Shown: positions 43,168 to 53,505, counted from the stretch's first letter. The stretch: 64,000 nt of DNA from Candidatus Devosia phytovorans (GCA_029202405.1 CP119312.1:191001-255000), one strand, 5' to 3'. Made by a program: numbers and translations. The notes: generated by a model from the sequence alone, not told the origin.

Positions 43168-43258
43168 GGGCTCATACTCTCTTGGGCGGCTAAAAGGGCT
43201 TTGGCGCGGGCGCTGAAAGCGGTGGTTGGGTGGAAGGAAGAGCGTCGATCGCTGCCGG

Positions 43259-44056
43259 TCAGGCAGCTTGCATCAGAGCAACGCGGCCGCGACCGGTGTC
43301 CTTCGCCTGGTAGAGGTGCAGATCCGCGATGCGGTAGAGGTCGGGGAGCAGGGCGCGACCGGCATAGGTCGCCCCGCCGATGCTGACCGACAGCGGGCAG
43401 GGCTTGCCGCCCGGCAGAAAGGAGATGGCGCCGACCGCGCCGCGTATTCTCTCGGCAAGCGCATCGACCGTCGCGCGGTCAGCATTGCCCAGGAATACGC
43501 CGAACTCCTCGCCGCCCAGCCGACAGACCAGATCGTTCGGGCGAACGGCTTGCCGGATGGCGTCGGCGATCAGGCGGATGGCTTCATCGCCGCTCTGGTG
43601 GCCGAAGCGATCGTTGACGCTCTTGAATTCGTCCGCATCCACGATCAGCAAAGCGCCAGCGGATTGCCTGTCCGGATTGGCTTCAAGCGCCTCTGTCACA
43701 GCTCCGATGAAGGCGCGGCGATTGAGACAGGTGGTCAGGTGATCGGTGCTCGCCATGATCGCGAGCTGGCCATTGGCCTGTTGCAACTGCTCGTGCTTGA
43801 TCATGAAGGCCAAAATCATCGGGCCGCCGAGGACCGGTGGCATGACGATCGAGGCGACCAGGCCAGGCACATTGATGCCAGCCGAAAAGGTCTCCATGAG
43901 CAGATTTGTCAGGATGATCGACAAGACCACCGACACAGCCAATAGTGCTCCCGTGACGCGACTAATGCGACGCCAGGCTTGCCTGGGGAGGACCCCGCCA
44001 AGTTCTTTCATATTCGACACCTGCATTCCCGGTTTCGAAGCTAGGGTGGCGGCCAT
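43259..44056 (-). CDS. Membrane-bound diguanylate cyclase (GGDEF), second copy
   Basis: A 265-residue protein with the same architecture as the gene at 42394-43167: two membrane helices (about residues 34-56 and 65-86) and a GGDEF domain with TDHLTTCLNRRAF, NDRFGHQSGDEAI, I-site RPND and active-site GGEEF. It should make c-di-GMP. The pair, 91 bases apart on the same strand, looks like a tandem duplication that has diverged. They interrupt the usual yebC-ruvC neighbourhood. Confidence 0.92.
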   Translation of the reverse strand: MAATLASKPGMQVSNMKELGGVLPRQAWRRISRVTGALLAVSVVLSIILTNLLMETFSAGINVPGLVASIVMPPVLGGPMILAFMIKHEQLQQANGQLAIMASTDHLTTCLNRRAFIGAVTEALEANPDRQSAGALLIVDADEFKSVNDRFGHQSGDEAIRLIADAIRQAVRPNDLVCRLGGEEFGVFLGNADRATVDALAERIRGAVGAISFLPGGKPCPLSVSIGGATYAGRALLPDLYRIADLHLYQAKDTGRGRVALMQAA

Positions 44057-44176
44057 AAAGAACCCATTGCCAGCAAACAGAAAATTTTACCGATCGTCCG
44101 GTTATCCACTGGCGGTGTTTCGCATTTGTTCACATTGTGCTTGGTAGGCTGGCCGCCGTTGAATAAGGATTGGCGC

Positions 44177-44683
44177 ATGAATGCATCCGTGCGAATCATC
44201 GGCATCGACCCCGGCCTGCGCCGTTGTGGCTGGGGCGTCATTGAGAGCCAGGGCAACCGGCTGAGTTATGTGGCGAGCGGTACGGTAACGCCGCCAGTCG
44301 ATCTGTCGCTGGCCGAACGGCTGTCACTGTTGTTCACAGCCCTGGGCGATGTGCTCGATCGTTTCGTGCCCCATGAGGCGGCAGTGGAAGAGACGTTCGT
44401 CAATGCCGGAGTGCGCTCGGCGCTGATCCTGGGCCAGGCGCGTGGCGTGGCGCTGCTCACGCCGGCGGCGCGCGGCCTTCCGGTGGCGGAATATGCCGCC
44501 AATCTCGTGAAAAAATCCGTGGTCGGGACCGGCCATGCAGAAAAGGGGCAGGTGGCATTGATGGTCAAGACCCTGATGCCGGCCGCCGACTTCAAGGGGC
44601 CCGATGCGGCCGATGCCCTGGCGATTGCGATATGCCATGCACATCACCGTGTGGCCAGCCAGCGCTTGAGGGCCCTGGCATGA
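44177..44683 (+). CDS. ruvC: Crossover junction endodeoxyribonuclease RuvC
   Basis: A 168-residue Holliday-junction resolvase. The first catalytic Asp11 is in IIGIDPGLRRCGWG, the next acidic residue in AAVEETFVNAG, and the C-terminal acidic pair in GPDAADALAIAICHAH. The ATG at 44177 has an AAGGAT site; an upstream in-frame ATG is not conserved. Its stop overlaps the ruvA start (ATGA). Confidence 0.97.
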   Translation: MNASVRIIGIDPGLRRCGWGVIESQGNRLSYVASGTVTPPVDLSLAERLSLLFTALGDVLDRFVPHEAAVEETFVNAGVRSALILGQARGVALLTPAARGLPVAEYAANLVKKSVVGTGHAEKGQVALMVKTLMPAADFKGPDAADALAIAICHAHHRVASQRLRALA

Positions 44684-45297
44684 TCGGCAAGCTCAAGGGT
44701 CTGGTAGACAGTTTCGGCGACGATTTCGTGCTGATCGACTGCGGGGGCGTCTGCTACGAGGCCTTCTGTTCCAGCCGCACGCTGCAGACCCTGCCGCGCG
44801 TCGGCGAGGCAGCGGTGGTCTTCATCGAAACAATCGTGCGCGAGGATATGATCCGCCTCTATGGCTTTGCCAGCGAGAGCGAAAAGGGTTGGTTCAACCT
44901 ACTGCTAACCGTGCAGGGGGTTGGCGCGCGCGTCGCGCTGGCCATCCTCTCGGCGCTGGCGCCGGCGGAAATCTCCAGCGCCATCGCGCTGCAGGACAAG
45001 GCGATGATCGGTCGGGCCAACGGCGTCGGCCCCAAGCTTGCCGTGCGCCTGCTCACCGAACTCAAGGGCAAGGTACCGTCTGGTCCGGGGATCGATTCCG
45101 GCACGCTGGGCCTGCAGGCAGCTCTGAGCGAAGGCGTGGCACCGAGCGCGATTGCCGATGCGGTCTCGGCGCTCACCAATCTCGGCTATTCCAGCGCCCA
45201 GGCCTCTGCGGCGCTGGCCCGGATCGTGGCGCGTGAGGGCGAAGGCGTGCCAACGGAGAAGCTGATCCGGCTGGGGCTGCGGGAATTGAGCCAGTAG
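44680..45297 (+). CDS. ruvA: Holliday junction branch migration protein RuvA
   Basis: A 205-residue protein that binds four-way junctions and loads RuvB. Domain I starts MIGKLKGLVDSFGDDFVLID, the helix-hairpin-helix region includes LTVQGVGARVALAILSAL and RANGVGPKLAVRLLTELKGK in pieces, and domain III at the C-terminus (ALTNLGYSSAQASAAL) contacts RuvB. In most relatives ruvB follows directly; here a toxin-antitoxin pair lies between. Confidence 0.97.
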   Translation: MIGKLKGLVDSFGDDFVLIDCGGVCYEAFCSSRTLQTLPRVGEAAVVFIETIVREDMIRLYGFASESEKGWFNLLLTVQGVGARVALAILSALAPAEISSAIALQDKAMIGRANGVGPKLAVRLLTELKGKVPSGPGIDSGTLGLQAALSEGVAPSAIADAVSALTNLGYSSAQASAALARIVAREGEGVPTEKLIRLGLRELSQ

Positions 45298-45318
45298 AAT
45301 TCCTTGCGTACCTTTGTT

Positions 45319-45346
45319 TTCCTTACTATCTTTGCTTGGTAAGGAA
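45319..45346. promoter_or_regulatory. Inverted-repeat operator candidate of the AbrB-VapC pair
   Basis: TTCCTTAC (45319-45326) and GTAAGGAA (45339-45346) are perfect 8-bp inverted copies 12 bases apart. The right arm includes the AAGGA ribosome site of the antitoxin. Autorepression through this site is typical of such modules and is inferred here. Confidence 0.55.
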
Positions 45347-45350
45347 TTGG

Positions 45351-45623
45351 ATGATTGTCATGGCCAGTGCAACGATGACCAGCAAGGGGCAGATGACCTT
45401 GCCCAAGGATGTCCGTGACGAGCTTGGACTCAAGCCGGGCGATAAGGTGGACATCGTCAAGCAAGGCGGGGTCTACACTCTGAGGCCTCGCAATGTGCGC
45501 GCCACGGAGCTTTACGGCATGCTGCATAGGCCGGACGACAAGGCGATGACGCCTAAGGAGGAAGACGAGGCATTCGCAGCTGCATTGGCGGAAGACGAAG
45601 AGCGGATCCGTGCTGGGCGTTGA
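45351..45623 (+). CDS. AbrB/MazE-fold antitoxin
   Basis: A 90-residue protein with an N-terminal SpoVT-AbrB swapped-hairpin DNA-binding domain (ATMTSKGQMTLPKDVRDEL, LKPGDKVDIV) and an acidic C-terminal tail (EEDEAFAAALAEDEE) that would wrap the toxin. Start is ATG 45351 with AAGGA five bases upstream; 45360 is an alternative. It overlaps the PIN toxin gene by 14 bases, and an inverted repeat overlaps its leader. Confidence 0.85.
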   Translation: MIVMASATMTSKGQMTLPKDVRDELGLKPGDKVDIVKQGGVYTLRPRNVRATELYGMLHRPDDKAMTPKEEDEAFAAALAEDEERIRAGR

Positions 45624-46007
45624 TACCAATCTTCTCGTGCGTTTCATCACCCGGGACGATGAAGCTCAGGCGACATTGGCCCATGAAATTATCACCAGGG
45701 ATAGCAACCAGCCCATACGTGTCACTCTGATCGTCTTGATTGAGCTTGTCTGGGTGTTGCGCAAGGTCAAGCGGTGGCCCTCGCATGATGTCTTTGAAGT
45801 CTGCCGCCGTTTGCTGCAAAGCAATGACTTCTCCGTGGAACAGTCGCCACTGATCGAGCAGGCTATCGCCGAAGCGGTAGAAGCAGAGTGTGATCTAGCC
45901 GACGCACTGATCTCGCTGATGAACGCGAAGGCGGGCTGTGTAACGACGGTGACCTTTGACCAAGATGCACAAAAGCTGGCAGGTATGACGCCAGCGGAGA
46001 CCTACCT

Positions 46008-46011
<4 letters not shown>
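45610..46011 (+). CDS. vapC: PIN-domain toxin (VapC-like)
   Basis: A 133-residue PIN-domain ribonuclease. The conserved acidic residues are visible: Asp5 in GVDTNLL, Glu in VLIELVWVL, Asp in CDLADALI, and a late TFDQDAQKL. VapC-type toxins cleave tRNA or rRNA; the target here is unknown. GTG start inside the antitoxin gene, 14-base overlap. Its stop codon overlaps the TTG start of ruvB by four bases, so the pair lies within the ruv operon. Confidence 0.88.
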
Positions 46012-47040
<1,029 letters not shown>

Positions 47041-47048
<8 letters not shown>

Positions 47049-47541
47049 ACGGGTCGTGCTGAGTTTTCCGGTCGGCGGCACGCGGTTCAATTATCGCGTT
47101 GCTGGGGCTGCCATTCGCGACGGCCATGTTCTGGTCTGCCGCGAGGACGAGGACGATTACTGCATGCTGCCCGGTGGGCGCGTGGAAATGGGCGAACCGA
47201 GCGATGTGGCGCTGGTGCGCGAGATGGCCGAGGAACTGGTCATGCCCGTTGCGGTGGGCGATCTGCTGTTCACCTCCGAAAGCTTCTACGGCCGCGAGGG
47301 TGACCGCTATCACGAACTCGGTTTCATCTATGCGATCGAACTGCCTGAAGACGTCCGGCCCGGCGGGTTGCAGCCTTTCCTCGTGCGCGAGGATGAGGGG
47401 CATGTGCTGCAGTTTTCCTGGCTGCCGCTCGAAGGCGATGCGCTGAGCAAGGCGCGCCTGCTGCCGCCCTGGTTGCCCGAGCGGTTACGCGGCCTTGCCA
47501 ACACACCGGCCCATGTCATTTTCCGCGAAGCAACGCCGTGA
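47041..47541 (+). CDS. Nudix hydrolase
   Basis: A 166-residue Nudix enzyme with a Nudix box that reads GGRVEMGEPSDVALVREM then AEELV (the GX5EX7REUXEEXGU pattern with the Gly near the end replaced by Met). It cleaves nucleoside diphosphate-linked substrates; which one is unknown. It overlaps the end of ruvB by eight bases and the following phosphoesterase gene by four, so it is in the ruvB transcript. Start ATG 47041 follows the GAGGAG in the ruvB 3' end. Confidence 0.88.
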
Positions 47542-48347
47542 CGGTCGTTACGCGATATGCCCCGGCGCTGCCGAATTGGCCGGGTGACCTCAAGCTACGG
47601 GTCGCCGTGCTCAGCGATTTCCACGGCTGCTGGCCCTTCATGAATGCAGGGATGATCCACCGCATCGGCGAGCAGGCGATGGCGCTCGAGCCGGACATCA
47701 TCCTGCTGCTGGGCGATTTCGTCGGCGGTCCGCGCTTCAGCCGCGAGTTGACGCGGGCCGAACTGGTTGACGCTTTCGCCGGGTTTGCTGCGCCGCTGGG
47801 CGTCCATGCGGTGATGGGCAATCATGATTACGATCACTACACCCGTGAGCAGGTTCTGGCCGGCGAGGTGGTGGCTATTGACGCATTGCGCGAAGCGGGC
47901 GTCGAGGTCCATGTCAATCGCAGTCAGCGCATCGCGCATGGCGGCAAGGCGTTCTGGCTGGCAGGGCTGGGCGACCAGCGTGCCTTTCACCGGCGCGGCA
48001 TGCCCTATGAAATGCCCGGCCTGGGGATCGAAGACCTCGATGGCACGCTGGCGCAGGTCACCGACGATGCGCCAATCCTGCTGATGGCGCATGAGCCCGA
48101 CATCTTTCCAAAGGTCCCGAACCGGGTGGCGCTGACCCTTTCGGGTCATACCCATGGCGGGCAGATCAAGCTGTTCGGCCGCACACCCGTCGTCCCCTCG
48201 CTATACGGCAGCCGCTATGTCTATGGGCATGTGGTGGAAGAGGGCCGGCACCTGATCGTTTCGTCGGGCCTGGGCTATTCGGGCTGGCCGGTGCGCTTTG
48301 CCACCAGCCAGGAAATCGTGCTGCTCGAGCTGGGAGGTGCAGCGTGA
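47538..48347 (+). CDS. Metallophosphoesterase (YkuE/YaeI-like)
   Basis: A 269-residue calcineurin-like phosphoesterase. Metal-site motifs in order: VLSDFHG (DxH), LLLGDFVGG (GD), MGNHDYDHY (GNHD), LMAHEPDIF (H) and LSGHTHGGQIKLFG (GHxH). No membrane anchor or signal is present, unlike many YkuE proteins. GTG start, overlapping the Nudix gene. Substrate unknown; relatives act on lipid-sugar or cyclic substrates. Confidence 0.88.
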   Translation: MTVVTRYAPALPNWPGDLKLRVAVLSDFHGCWPFMNAGMIHRIGEQAMALEPDIILLLGDFVGGPRFSRELTRAELVDAFAGFAAPLGVHAVMGNHDYDHYTREQVLAGEVVAIDALREAGVEVHVNRSQRIAHGGKAFWLAGLGDQRAFHRRGMPYEMPGLGIEDLDGTLAQVTDDAPILLMAHEPDIFPKVPNRVALTLSGHTHGGQIKLFGRTPVVPSLYGSRYVYGHVVEEGRHLIVSSGLGYSGWPVRFATSQEIVLLELGGAA

Positions 48348-48742
48348 CCCGGCACAGCTTTCCCGTCCGGATCTATTACGAAGACACCGATTTTTCCGGC
48401 AATGTCTATCATGCGGCCTATCTCAAATTCTTCGAGCGTGGCCGCACGGAATTTTTGCGCGACGAGGGCATCCATCACTCAGAACTGGCGGCAGAGGGCA
48501 TTGCCTTTGCCGTGCGCTCGATGGAGATTTCCTTCGATGGCGCCGCCCATATCGATGATCTGCTGACGGTGATCACCGAGGTTGACGCGATCACCGGCGC
48601 GCGGCTGACGCTCGACCAGACTATATTGCGCGGCGAAGTGGTGCTGACGCGGGCGAAAGTCATGGTGGTGGCCATCAAGACCTCGGGCGGCGCGGCGCGC
48701 ATGCCCCGGCTCATCATCGAGCGCTTTGGCAAGTCGGCATAA
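48344..48742 (+). CDS. ybgC: Tol-Pal-associated acyl-CoA thioesterase YbgC
   Basis: A 132-residue hotdog-fold thioesterase. The catalytic-Asp loop is IYYEDTDFSGNVYHAAYLKFFERGRTE in adjacent parts, the YbgC signature. It hydrolyses short or phospholipid-related acyl thioesters and is usually the first gene of the tol-pal cluster. GTG start overlapping the phosphoesterase stop by four bases. A 210-base gap with the tolQ promoter follows. Confidence 0.92.
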   Translation: MTRHSFPVRIYYEDTDFSGNVYHAAYLKFFERGRTEFLRDEGIHHSELAAEGIAFAVRSMEISFDGAAHIDDLLTVITEVDAITGARLTLDQTILRGEVVLTRAKVMVVAIKTSGGAARMPRLIIERFGKSA

Positions 48743-48952
48743 ATCGCCCGCACAAGTGTGATCGATGCAATAGCGCGCCGACTCCTTTTGTTAACCAGTC
48801 CTTGACCATAATTGAGGCAAAGCGAACACGTGTCCGTCAGGCAGCCCGCACAGGGCCGGTTTGCCGGGCATTTCTCTTAATTTTGACAGATTTCGATCCC
48901 ATCGCCTGAGCATGGGTCGGGTGCAGGAACCGGGCCGAAAAGGATTCACTAC

Positions 48953-49663
48953 ATGGAAGCCATGGATGCTGCAGTGGCAGCCGCCCCTCATGCCGACTTG
49001 TCCATCTGGGGCCTGTTCTGGGCCGCAGACTGGATCGTCAAGTCCGTCATGCTGGGCCTGGTTGCAGCTTCGGTCTGGTGCTGGGCCATCATCATCGACA
49101 AGTCGATCACCTATCGCCGCATGACGAGCGAAATGAACAAGTTCGAGCGGACCTTTTGGTCCGGTCAGTCGCTGGAAGAACTCTATCAGCAGCAGGCCGA
49201 AAAGCCCTCCGGCGGGCTGGGTGCGGTGTTCGTCGCCGCCATGAAGGAATGGAAGCGCAGCCACGAGCAGAACGCAGCCAGCTTTGTCGGCATGCAGCAG
49301 CGTCTCGACAAGGTGCTCGATGTGGCGATTGCGCGCGAAAGCGACGTGCTGGAAAAGCGCCTCGGGTTCCTGGCGACCGTCGGTTCGGCTGGCCCGTTCA
49401 TCGGTCTTTTCGGTACGGTCTGGGGCATCATGAATGCCTTTACCGCCATTGCCGCCTCTTCCAACACCAGCCTTGCCGTCGTGGCCGGCCCGATCGCCGA
49501 GGCGCTGTTCGCCACGGCTATTGGCCTCGTCGCCGCTATCCCGGCGGTTATCGCCTATAACAAGCTCAGTGCCGATGCCGGCAAGCTGACCGGGCGCCTC
49601 GAAGGCTTTGCCGACGAGTTCTCGACCATCCTCAGCCGCCAGCTCGAAGCGCGGAAGCACTAA
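48953..49663 (+). CDS. tolQ: Tol-Pal system proton channel protein TolQ
   Basis: A 236-residue inner-membrane protein with three helices (about residues 16-42, 135-160 and 172-195). The conserved stretch GSAGPFIGLFGTVWGIMNAF and the later VAGPIAEALFATAIGLVAAIPAVIAYN, given here in parts, are the TolQ channel helices. With TolR it uses the proton gradient to energise TolA. ATG at 48953 follows a long upstream leader in which TTGACC could be a -35 box. Confidence 0.95.
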   Translation: MEAMDAAVAAAPHADLSIWGLFWAADWIVKSVMLGLVAASVWCWAIIIDKSITYRRMTSEMNKFERTFWSGQSLEELYQQQAEKPSGGLGAVFVAAMKEWKRSHEQNAASFVGMQQRLDKVLDVAIARESDVLEKRLGFLATVGSAGPFIGLFGTVWGIMNAFTAIAASSNTSLAVVAGPIAEALFATAIGLVAAIPAVIAYNKLSADAGKLTGRLEGFADEFSTILSRQLEARKH

Positions 49664-49664
49664 G

Positions 49665-50111
<447 letters not shown>

Positions 50112-50120
50112 TCCAGTCCG

Positions 50121-51302
50121 ATGCGTGTTGGCGTAACCGTCTCGATTGCGGCCCATATCGCGGTTCTGTGCATCGGCCTCATCAACCTGGGGTTTGCCGA
50201 GCCGCTGACGCCTGCCGTCGAGGCGATCTCGGTCGATCTGGTGCCGATCGAGGAATATTCCAACATTCGTGCCGGTCAGCTCGACAGCGAAATCGTCGAG
50301 ACCAATACACCCTCCATCGTCGAGGACGACCAGCCCGCCGAGATCGCCCAGCCAACGGGCAATACCGAAGAAGACCAGCCGACCCCGTCGCCGGCCGATA
50401 TCCCGACACCGGCGCCGGTGACCAATACCGCGCCGGCCCCCGAGTCCGTGCCCGAGCCGCAGCCGGAACCCGAGCCCGAACCGGCTCCCGAACCGACGCC
50501 TGCGCCCGAACCTGCCCCGGCTCCAGAACCCACGCCGCCCCCGCCCACCCCGACGCCGCAGCCGCCCGTGCCGCAGACCCGCCCGCAGCCGGCGCCGACG
50601 CCAACCCCCACGCCGACGCCAGAGCCGGCTCCCGAGCCTGTGCCCGAACCCACGCCCGAGCCGACCCCGGAGCCCACGCCGCCCGAGCCGACGCCAGAAC
50701 CGGCTGAGCCGACCGTGGCTGCGCCCACACCGGCGTCACGCCCGAGCAACCTTGCGCAGCTGCGTCAGCAGTTCGCGGCGGCCGAGGCCGAGCGCCGTCG
50801 TCGCGAGGAAGAAGAGCGCCAGCGCCAGGCCGCCGCCCAACAGCAGCAGCAACAGCCGCCCACGCCGACGCAGACCAATCGTCCGCAGCCGACGCCGCAG
50901 ATCGATGCTTCGCTGGCCGACGATATTTCGGCGATCATCAACACCGATCGCACCACCGGTGGCACGACGGGGCAGGGCGGTACGCCGACGCTGGGCGATA
51001 CCACCGGCACGTCGGCGCGGCTCAGCCAGTCGGCGATCGATGGGCTCGTGGCGAGGATCAAGACCTGCTGGAACCTGCTGCCCAGCGACATCAACAGCGG
51101 TCTCAATGTCACGCTGCGCGTGACGATGAACCAGGATCGCTCGGTCGCCAACTCGCAGATCATCTCGGCCGACTCTTCGCCGGCGGGTGGCGCCATTGCC
51201 CGTGCCGCGCAGCGTGCGGTCGCCCAGTGCGGTCCCTATGAAATGCTGTCGGCGGACGCCTATGACGAGTGGCGGACCATCGAAGTGGAACTGCGTCCAT
51301 GA
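50121..51302 (+). CDS. tolA: Tol-Pal system protein TolA, Pro/Glu-rich
   Basis: A 393-residue protein: short N-terminal transmembrane helix (about 5-25), a long periplasmic linker, and a C-terminal TonB-like domain (about 300-393, with ARIKTCWNLLP and the conserved two Cys CW and QCGPYE). The linker (about 85-205) is made of Pro-Glu-Thr-Pro repeats rather than the Ala/Lys helix of E. coli TolA, then a charged helix with poly-Gln at about 225-250. It spans the periplasm to reach Pal and TolB. Confidence 0.92.
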   Translation: MRVGVTVSIAAHIAVLCIGLINLGFAEPLTPAVEAISVDLVPIEEYSNIRAGQLDSEIVETNTPSIVEDDQPAEIAQPTGNTEEDQPTPSPADIPTPAPVTNTAPAPESVPEPQPEPEPEPAPEPTPAPEPAPAPEPTPPPPTPTPQPPVPQTRPQPAPTPTPTPTPEPAPEPVPEPTPEPTPEPTPPEPTPEPAEPTVAAPTPASRPSNLAQLRQQFAAAEAERRRREEEERQRQAAAQQQQQQPPTPTQTNRPQPTPQIDASLADDISAIINTDRTTGGTTGQGGTPTLGDTTGTSARLSQSAIDGLVARIKTCWNLLPSDINSGLNVTLRVTMNQDRSVANSQIISADSSPAGGAIARAAQRAVAQCGPYEMLSADAYDEWRTIEVELRP

Positions 51303-51446
51303 TGGTGTGGAACCGACTGGCCGCTATCTCTTTGTCGCAATGGCGGGGGGCAATCGCAAAATGCCCGCAATCGCTTTGCAAAGCTGACCTTGAATTGTCA
51401 CGCCCGGTGCGCAGAATGCGGCTGGCGTTGCGTATGGAGACGTAAA

Positions 51447-52757
51447 ATGACCCTGATCACAAGGCGCAATGCGCTCAAGCTCGGCCTTGCCGGCGGGGCA
51501 ATGCTGGCCGGCTCGTCCCTCGCGATGGCGCAGCTGCGCATCGTCGTCGAAGGCGCCAATTTCCAGCCGCTGCCGATCGCCATTCCCGATTTTGCCTCGT
51601 CCGACCCGACTTTCGGGCGCGAGATTGCCGATATCGTGCGCAACAACCTGCGCCGTTCGGGCCTGTTCCTGCCGCTCGAGCCGGCCTCGCTGCCGGTGCA
51701 GGTGGGCGACGTCAACAATACGCCCGACTTCAACATCTGGCGCACCGCCAATGTCGATGGCGTGGTGATGGGTGCGGTGGAGCGCGGCGGCACGATCTCC
51801 GCATCGGTCCGCGTCTGGGATACGCAGCAGGCGGCCCAGGTGGTCGGCTCGAGCTACAATACCGATCCGAGCTCGTCCCGCCGCATCGCCCATATCATTT
51901 CCGACGCCATCTATGCGGCGCTGAGCGGTGGCACGGGCTATTTCGACACCCGCGTCATCTACACGGCCGAAAGCGGCCCCAAGGCCAACCGCGTCCGTCG
52001 TCTCGCCATCATGGACCAGGACGGCGCCAATGCGCAGTATCTGACTGATGGCTCGACGATGGCGCTGACGCCGCGCTTTTCGCCCAATGGCGACATGGTC
52101 ACCTATATGAATTTCGCCGAAGGCAATCCGCAGGTCTACCTGCTGCAGCTCTCGACCGGCCGCCAGCAGCGGCTGGCCAATGTCGGCGCCATGACCTTTG
52201 CGCCGCGCTTTTCGCCCGATGGCGGCACGGTGGCCTTTTCGGTGGAACAGGCCGGCGCGACCAATATCTATTCGGTTGGCACCGGTGGCGGCCAGCCGAC
52301 GCAGCTGACCTCGGGCGCAGCCATCGATACCGGCCCGTCCTATTCGCCCGACGGCAGCCGGATCATTTTCGAAAGCGATCGTGGCGGCTCGCCGCAGATT
52401 TACATGATGGGTGCTTCGGGTGGCAATGCGCAGCGCATCAGCTTCGGCCAGGGCAGCTATTCGACCCCGGTCTGGGCACCGACAGGCGATCTCATCGCCT
52501 TCACCCGCCAGTCGGGCGGCCAGTTCAACATCGGCGTCATGAGCCCCGACGGCAGCAATGAGCGCATGCTCTACACCAGCTTCCACGCCGAGGGCCCGAC
52601 CTGGGCACCCAATGGCCGCGTCATCATGTTCTTCCAGGATCCGGGCGGCAATGACGGCCCCAAACTGATGAGCGTCGATATCTGGGGCCGGAACCTGCTC
52701 ACCATCCCCACCGAGAGCTATGCTTCCGACCCGGCGTGGTCGGGCCTGCGTTCGTAA
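51447..52757 (+). CDS. tolB: Tol-Pal system beta-propeller protein TolB
   Basis: A 436-residue periplasmic protein: an N-terminal domain followed by a six-bladed propeller with repeated FSPDG/YSPDG blades (about 205-430) such as APRFSPDGGTVAF and GPSYSPDGSRIIF. The signal segment contains TRRNALKLG before a hydrophobic core ending LAMAQ, which resembles a twin-arginine signal rather than a plain Sec signal. The ATG at 51447 is used; the frame is open about 19 codons further upstream. A hairpin follows the stop. Confidence 0.94.
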   Translation: MTLITRRNALKLGLAGGAMLAGSSLAMAQLRIVVEGANFQPLPIAIPDFASSDPTFGREIADIVRNNLRRSGLFLPLEPASLPVQVGDVNNTPDFNIWRTANVDGVVMGAVERGGTISASVRVWDTQQAAQVVGSSYNTDPSSSRRIAHIISDAIYAALSGGTGYFDTRVIYTAESGPKANRVRRLAIMDQDGANAQYLTDGSTMALTPRFSPNGDMVTYMNFAEGNPQVYLLQLSTGRQQRLANVGAMTFAPRFSPDGGTVAFSVEQAGATNIYSVGTGGGQPTQLTSGAAIDTGPSYSPDGSRIIFESDRGGSPQIYMMGASGGNAQRISFGQGSYSTPVWAPTGDLIAFTRQSGGQFNIGVMSPDGSNERMLYTSFHAEGPTWAPNGRVIMFFQDPGGNDGPKLMSVDIWGRNLLTIPTESYASDPAWSGLRS

Positions 52758-52767
52758 GCATCCTTGA

Positions 52768-52803
52768 ACCCCATCGTCGGCAAGACGGTGGGGTTCGTGT
52801 TTG
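52768..52803 (+). terminator. Hairpin after tolB
   Basis: ACCCCATCGTC / GACGGTGGGGT (11 bp with one G-T pair), five-base loop, followed by a weak T-rich stretch. It could attenuate transcription into pal or protect the tolQRAB mRNA 3' end. The 247-base tolB-pal gap holds nothing else I recognise. Confidence 0.6.
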
Positions 52804-53004
52804 AGGGTCTTGAAGGTCCGCTGCCAGTAACCTTAACGCGATCACGATTGGCGCTGTGGCGCAATTGCATCAGGGCGAAAAAGCCCGGAATCCCGCCATA
52901 TTGGCGCCCGAATAGGACAAGATTAACCATAGCGGAAAACCCGGCCTTAAGACTAAGCGCGGTAAATGCCCTGCTTAAGATTGTCGCCTTCTCAGGAGCT
53001 AACC

Positions 53005-53505
53005 GTGGTGAACACCGCACACATCAACACCGCATTGCGCTCTGCCGCCATGCTGCTTTTCGTACTGGTCATCGCAGCCTGTGCGCGTAACCCCAATGAC
53101 AATGTCGGCCTCACCGGCGTGGGCAATGTCGGTCCGGGCGGTGGCGCTCCGGGCAGCCAGCAGGAATTCCTGGTTTCGGTCGGAGACCGCGTGTTCTTCG
53201 AAACCGATTCCAGCTCGCTGACCGCTGAAGCTTCGGCCACGCTGGACAAGCAGGCTGCCTGGCTCAACCAGTATCAGAACTACCGTATCATGATCGAAGG
53301 CCATGCCGACGAGCGCGGTACCCGCGAATACAATATCGCCTTGGGCGCCCGTCGCGCCTCGATCGTGGTCAACTACCTCGTTTCCAAGGGCGTCAACCAG
53401 CAGCGCATCACGTCGCAGTCCTTCGGCAAGGAACGCCCGGTTGCGATCTGTAATGATATTTCCTGCTGGTCACAGAACCGCCGTGCGGTTACTGTGGTGC
53501 AGTAA
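53005..53505 (+). CDS. pal: Peptidoglycan-associated lipoprotein Pal
   Basis: A 166-residue lipoprotein: signal with lipobox VIAAC (Cys26), a Gly/Pro-rich linker, and an OmpA-like domain (about 60-166) with FFETDSSSL, IMIEGHADERGTREYNIALG and NRRAVTVVQ. It anchors the outer membrane to peptidoglycan and binds TolB and TolA. GTG at 53005 has AGGAG six bases upstream; GTG 53008 is the alternative. Confidence 0.95.
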   Translation: MVNTAHINTALRSAAMLLFVLVIAACARNPNDNVGLTGVGNVGPGGGAPGSQQEFLVSVGDRVFFETDSSSLTAEASATLDKQAAWLNQYQNYRIMIEGHADERGTREYNIALGARRASIVVNYLVSKGVNQQRITSQSFGKERPVAICNDISCWSQNRRAVTVVQ

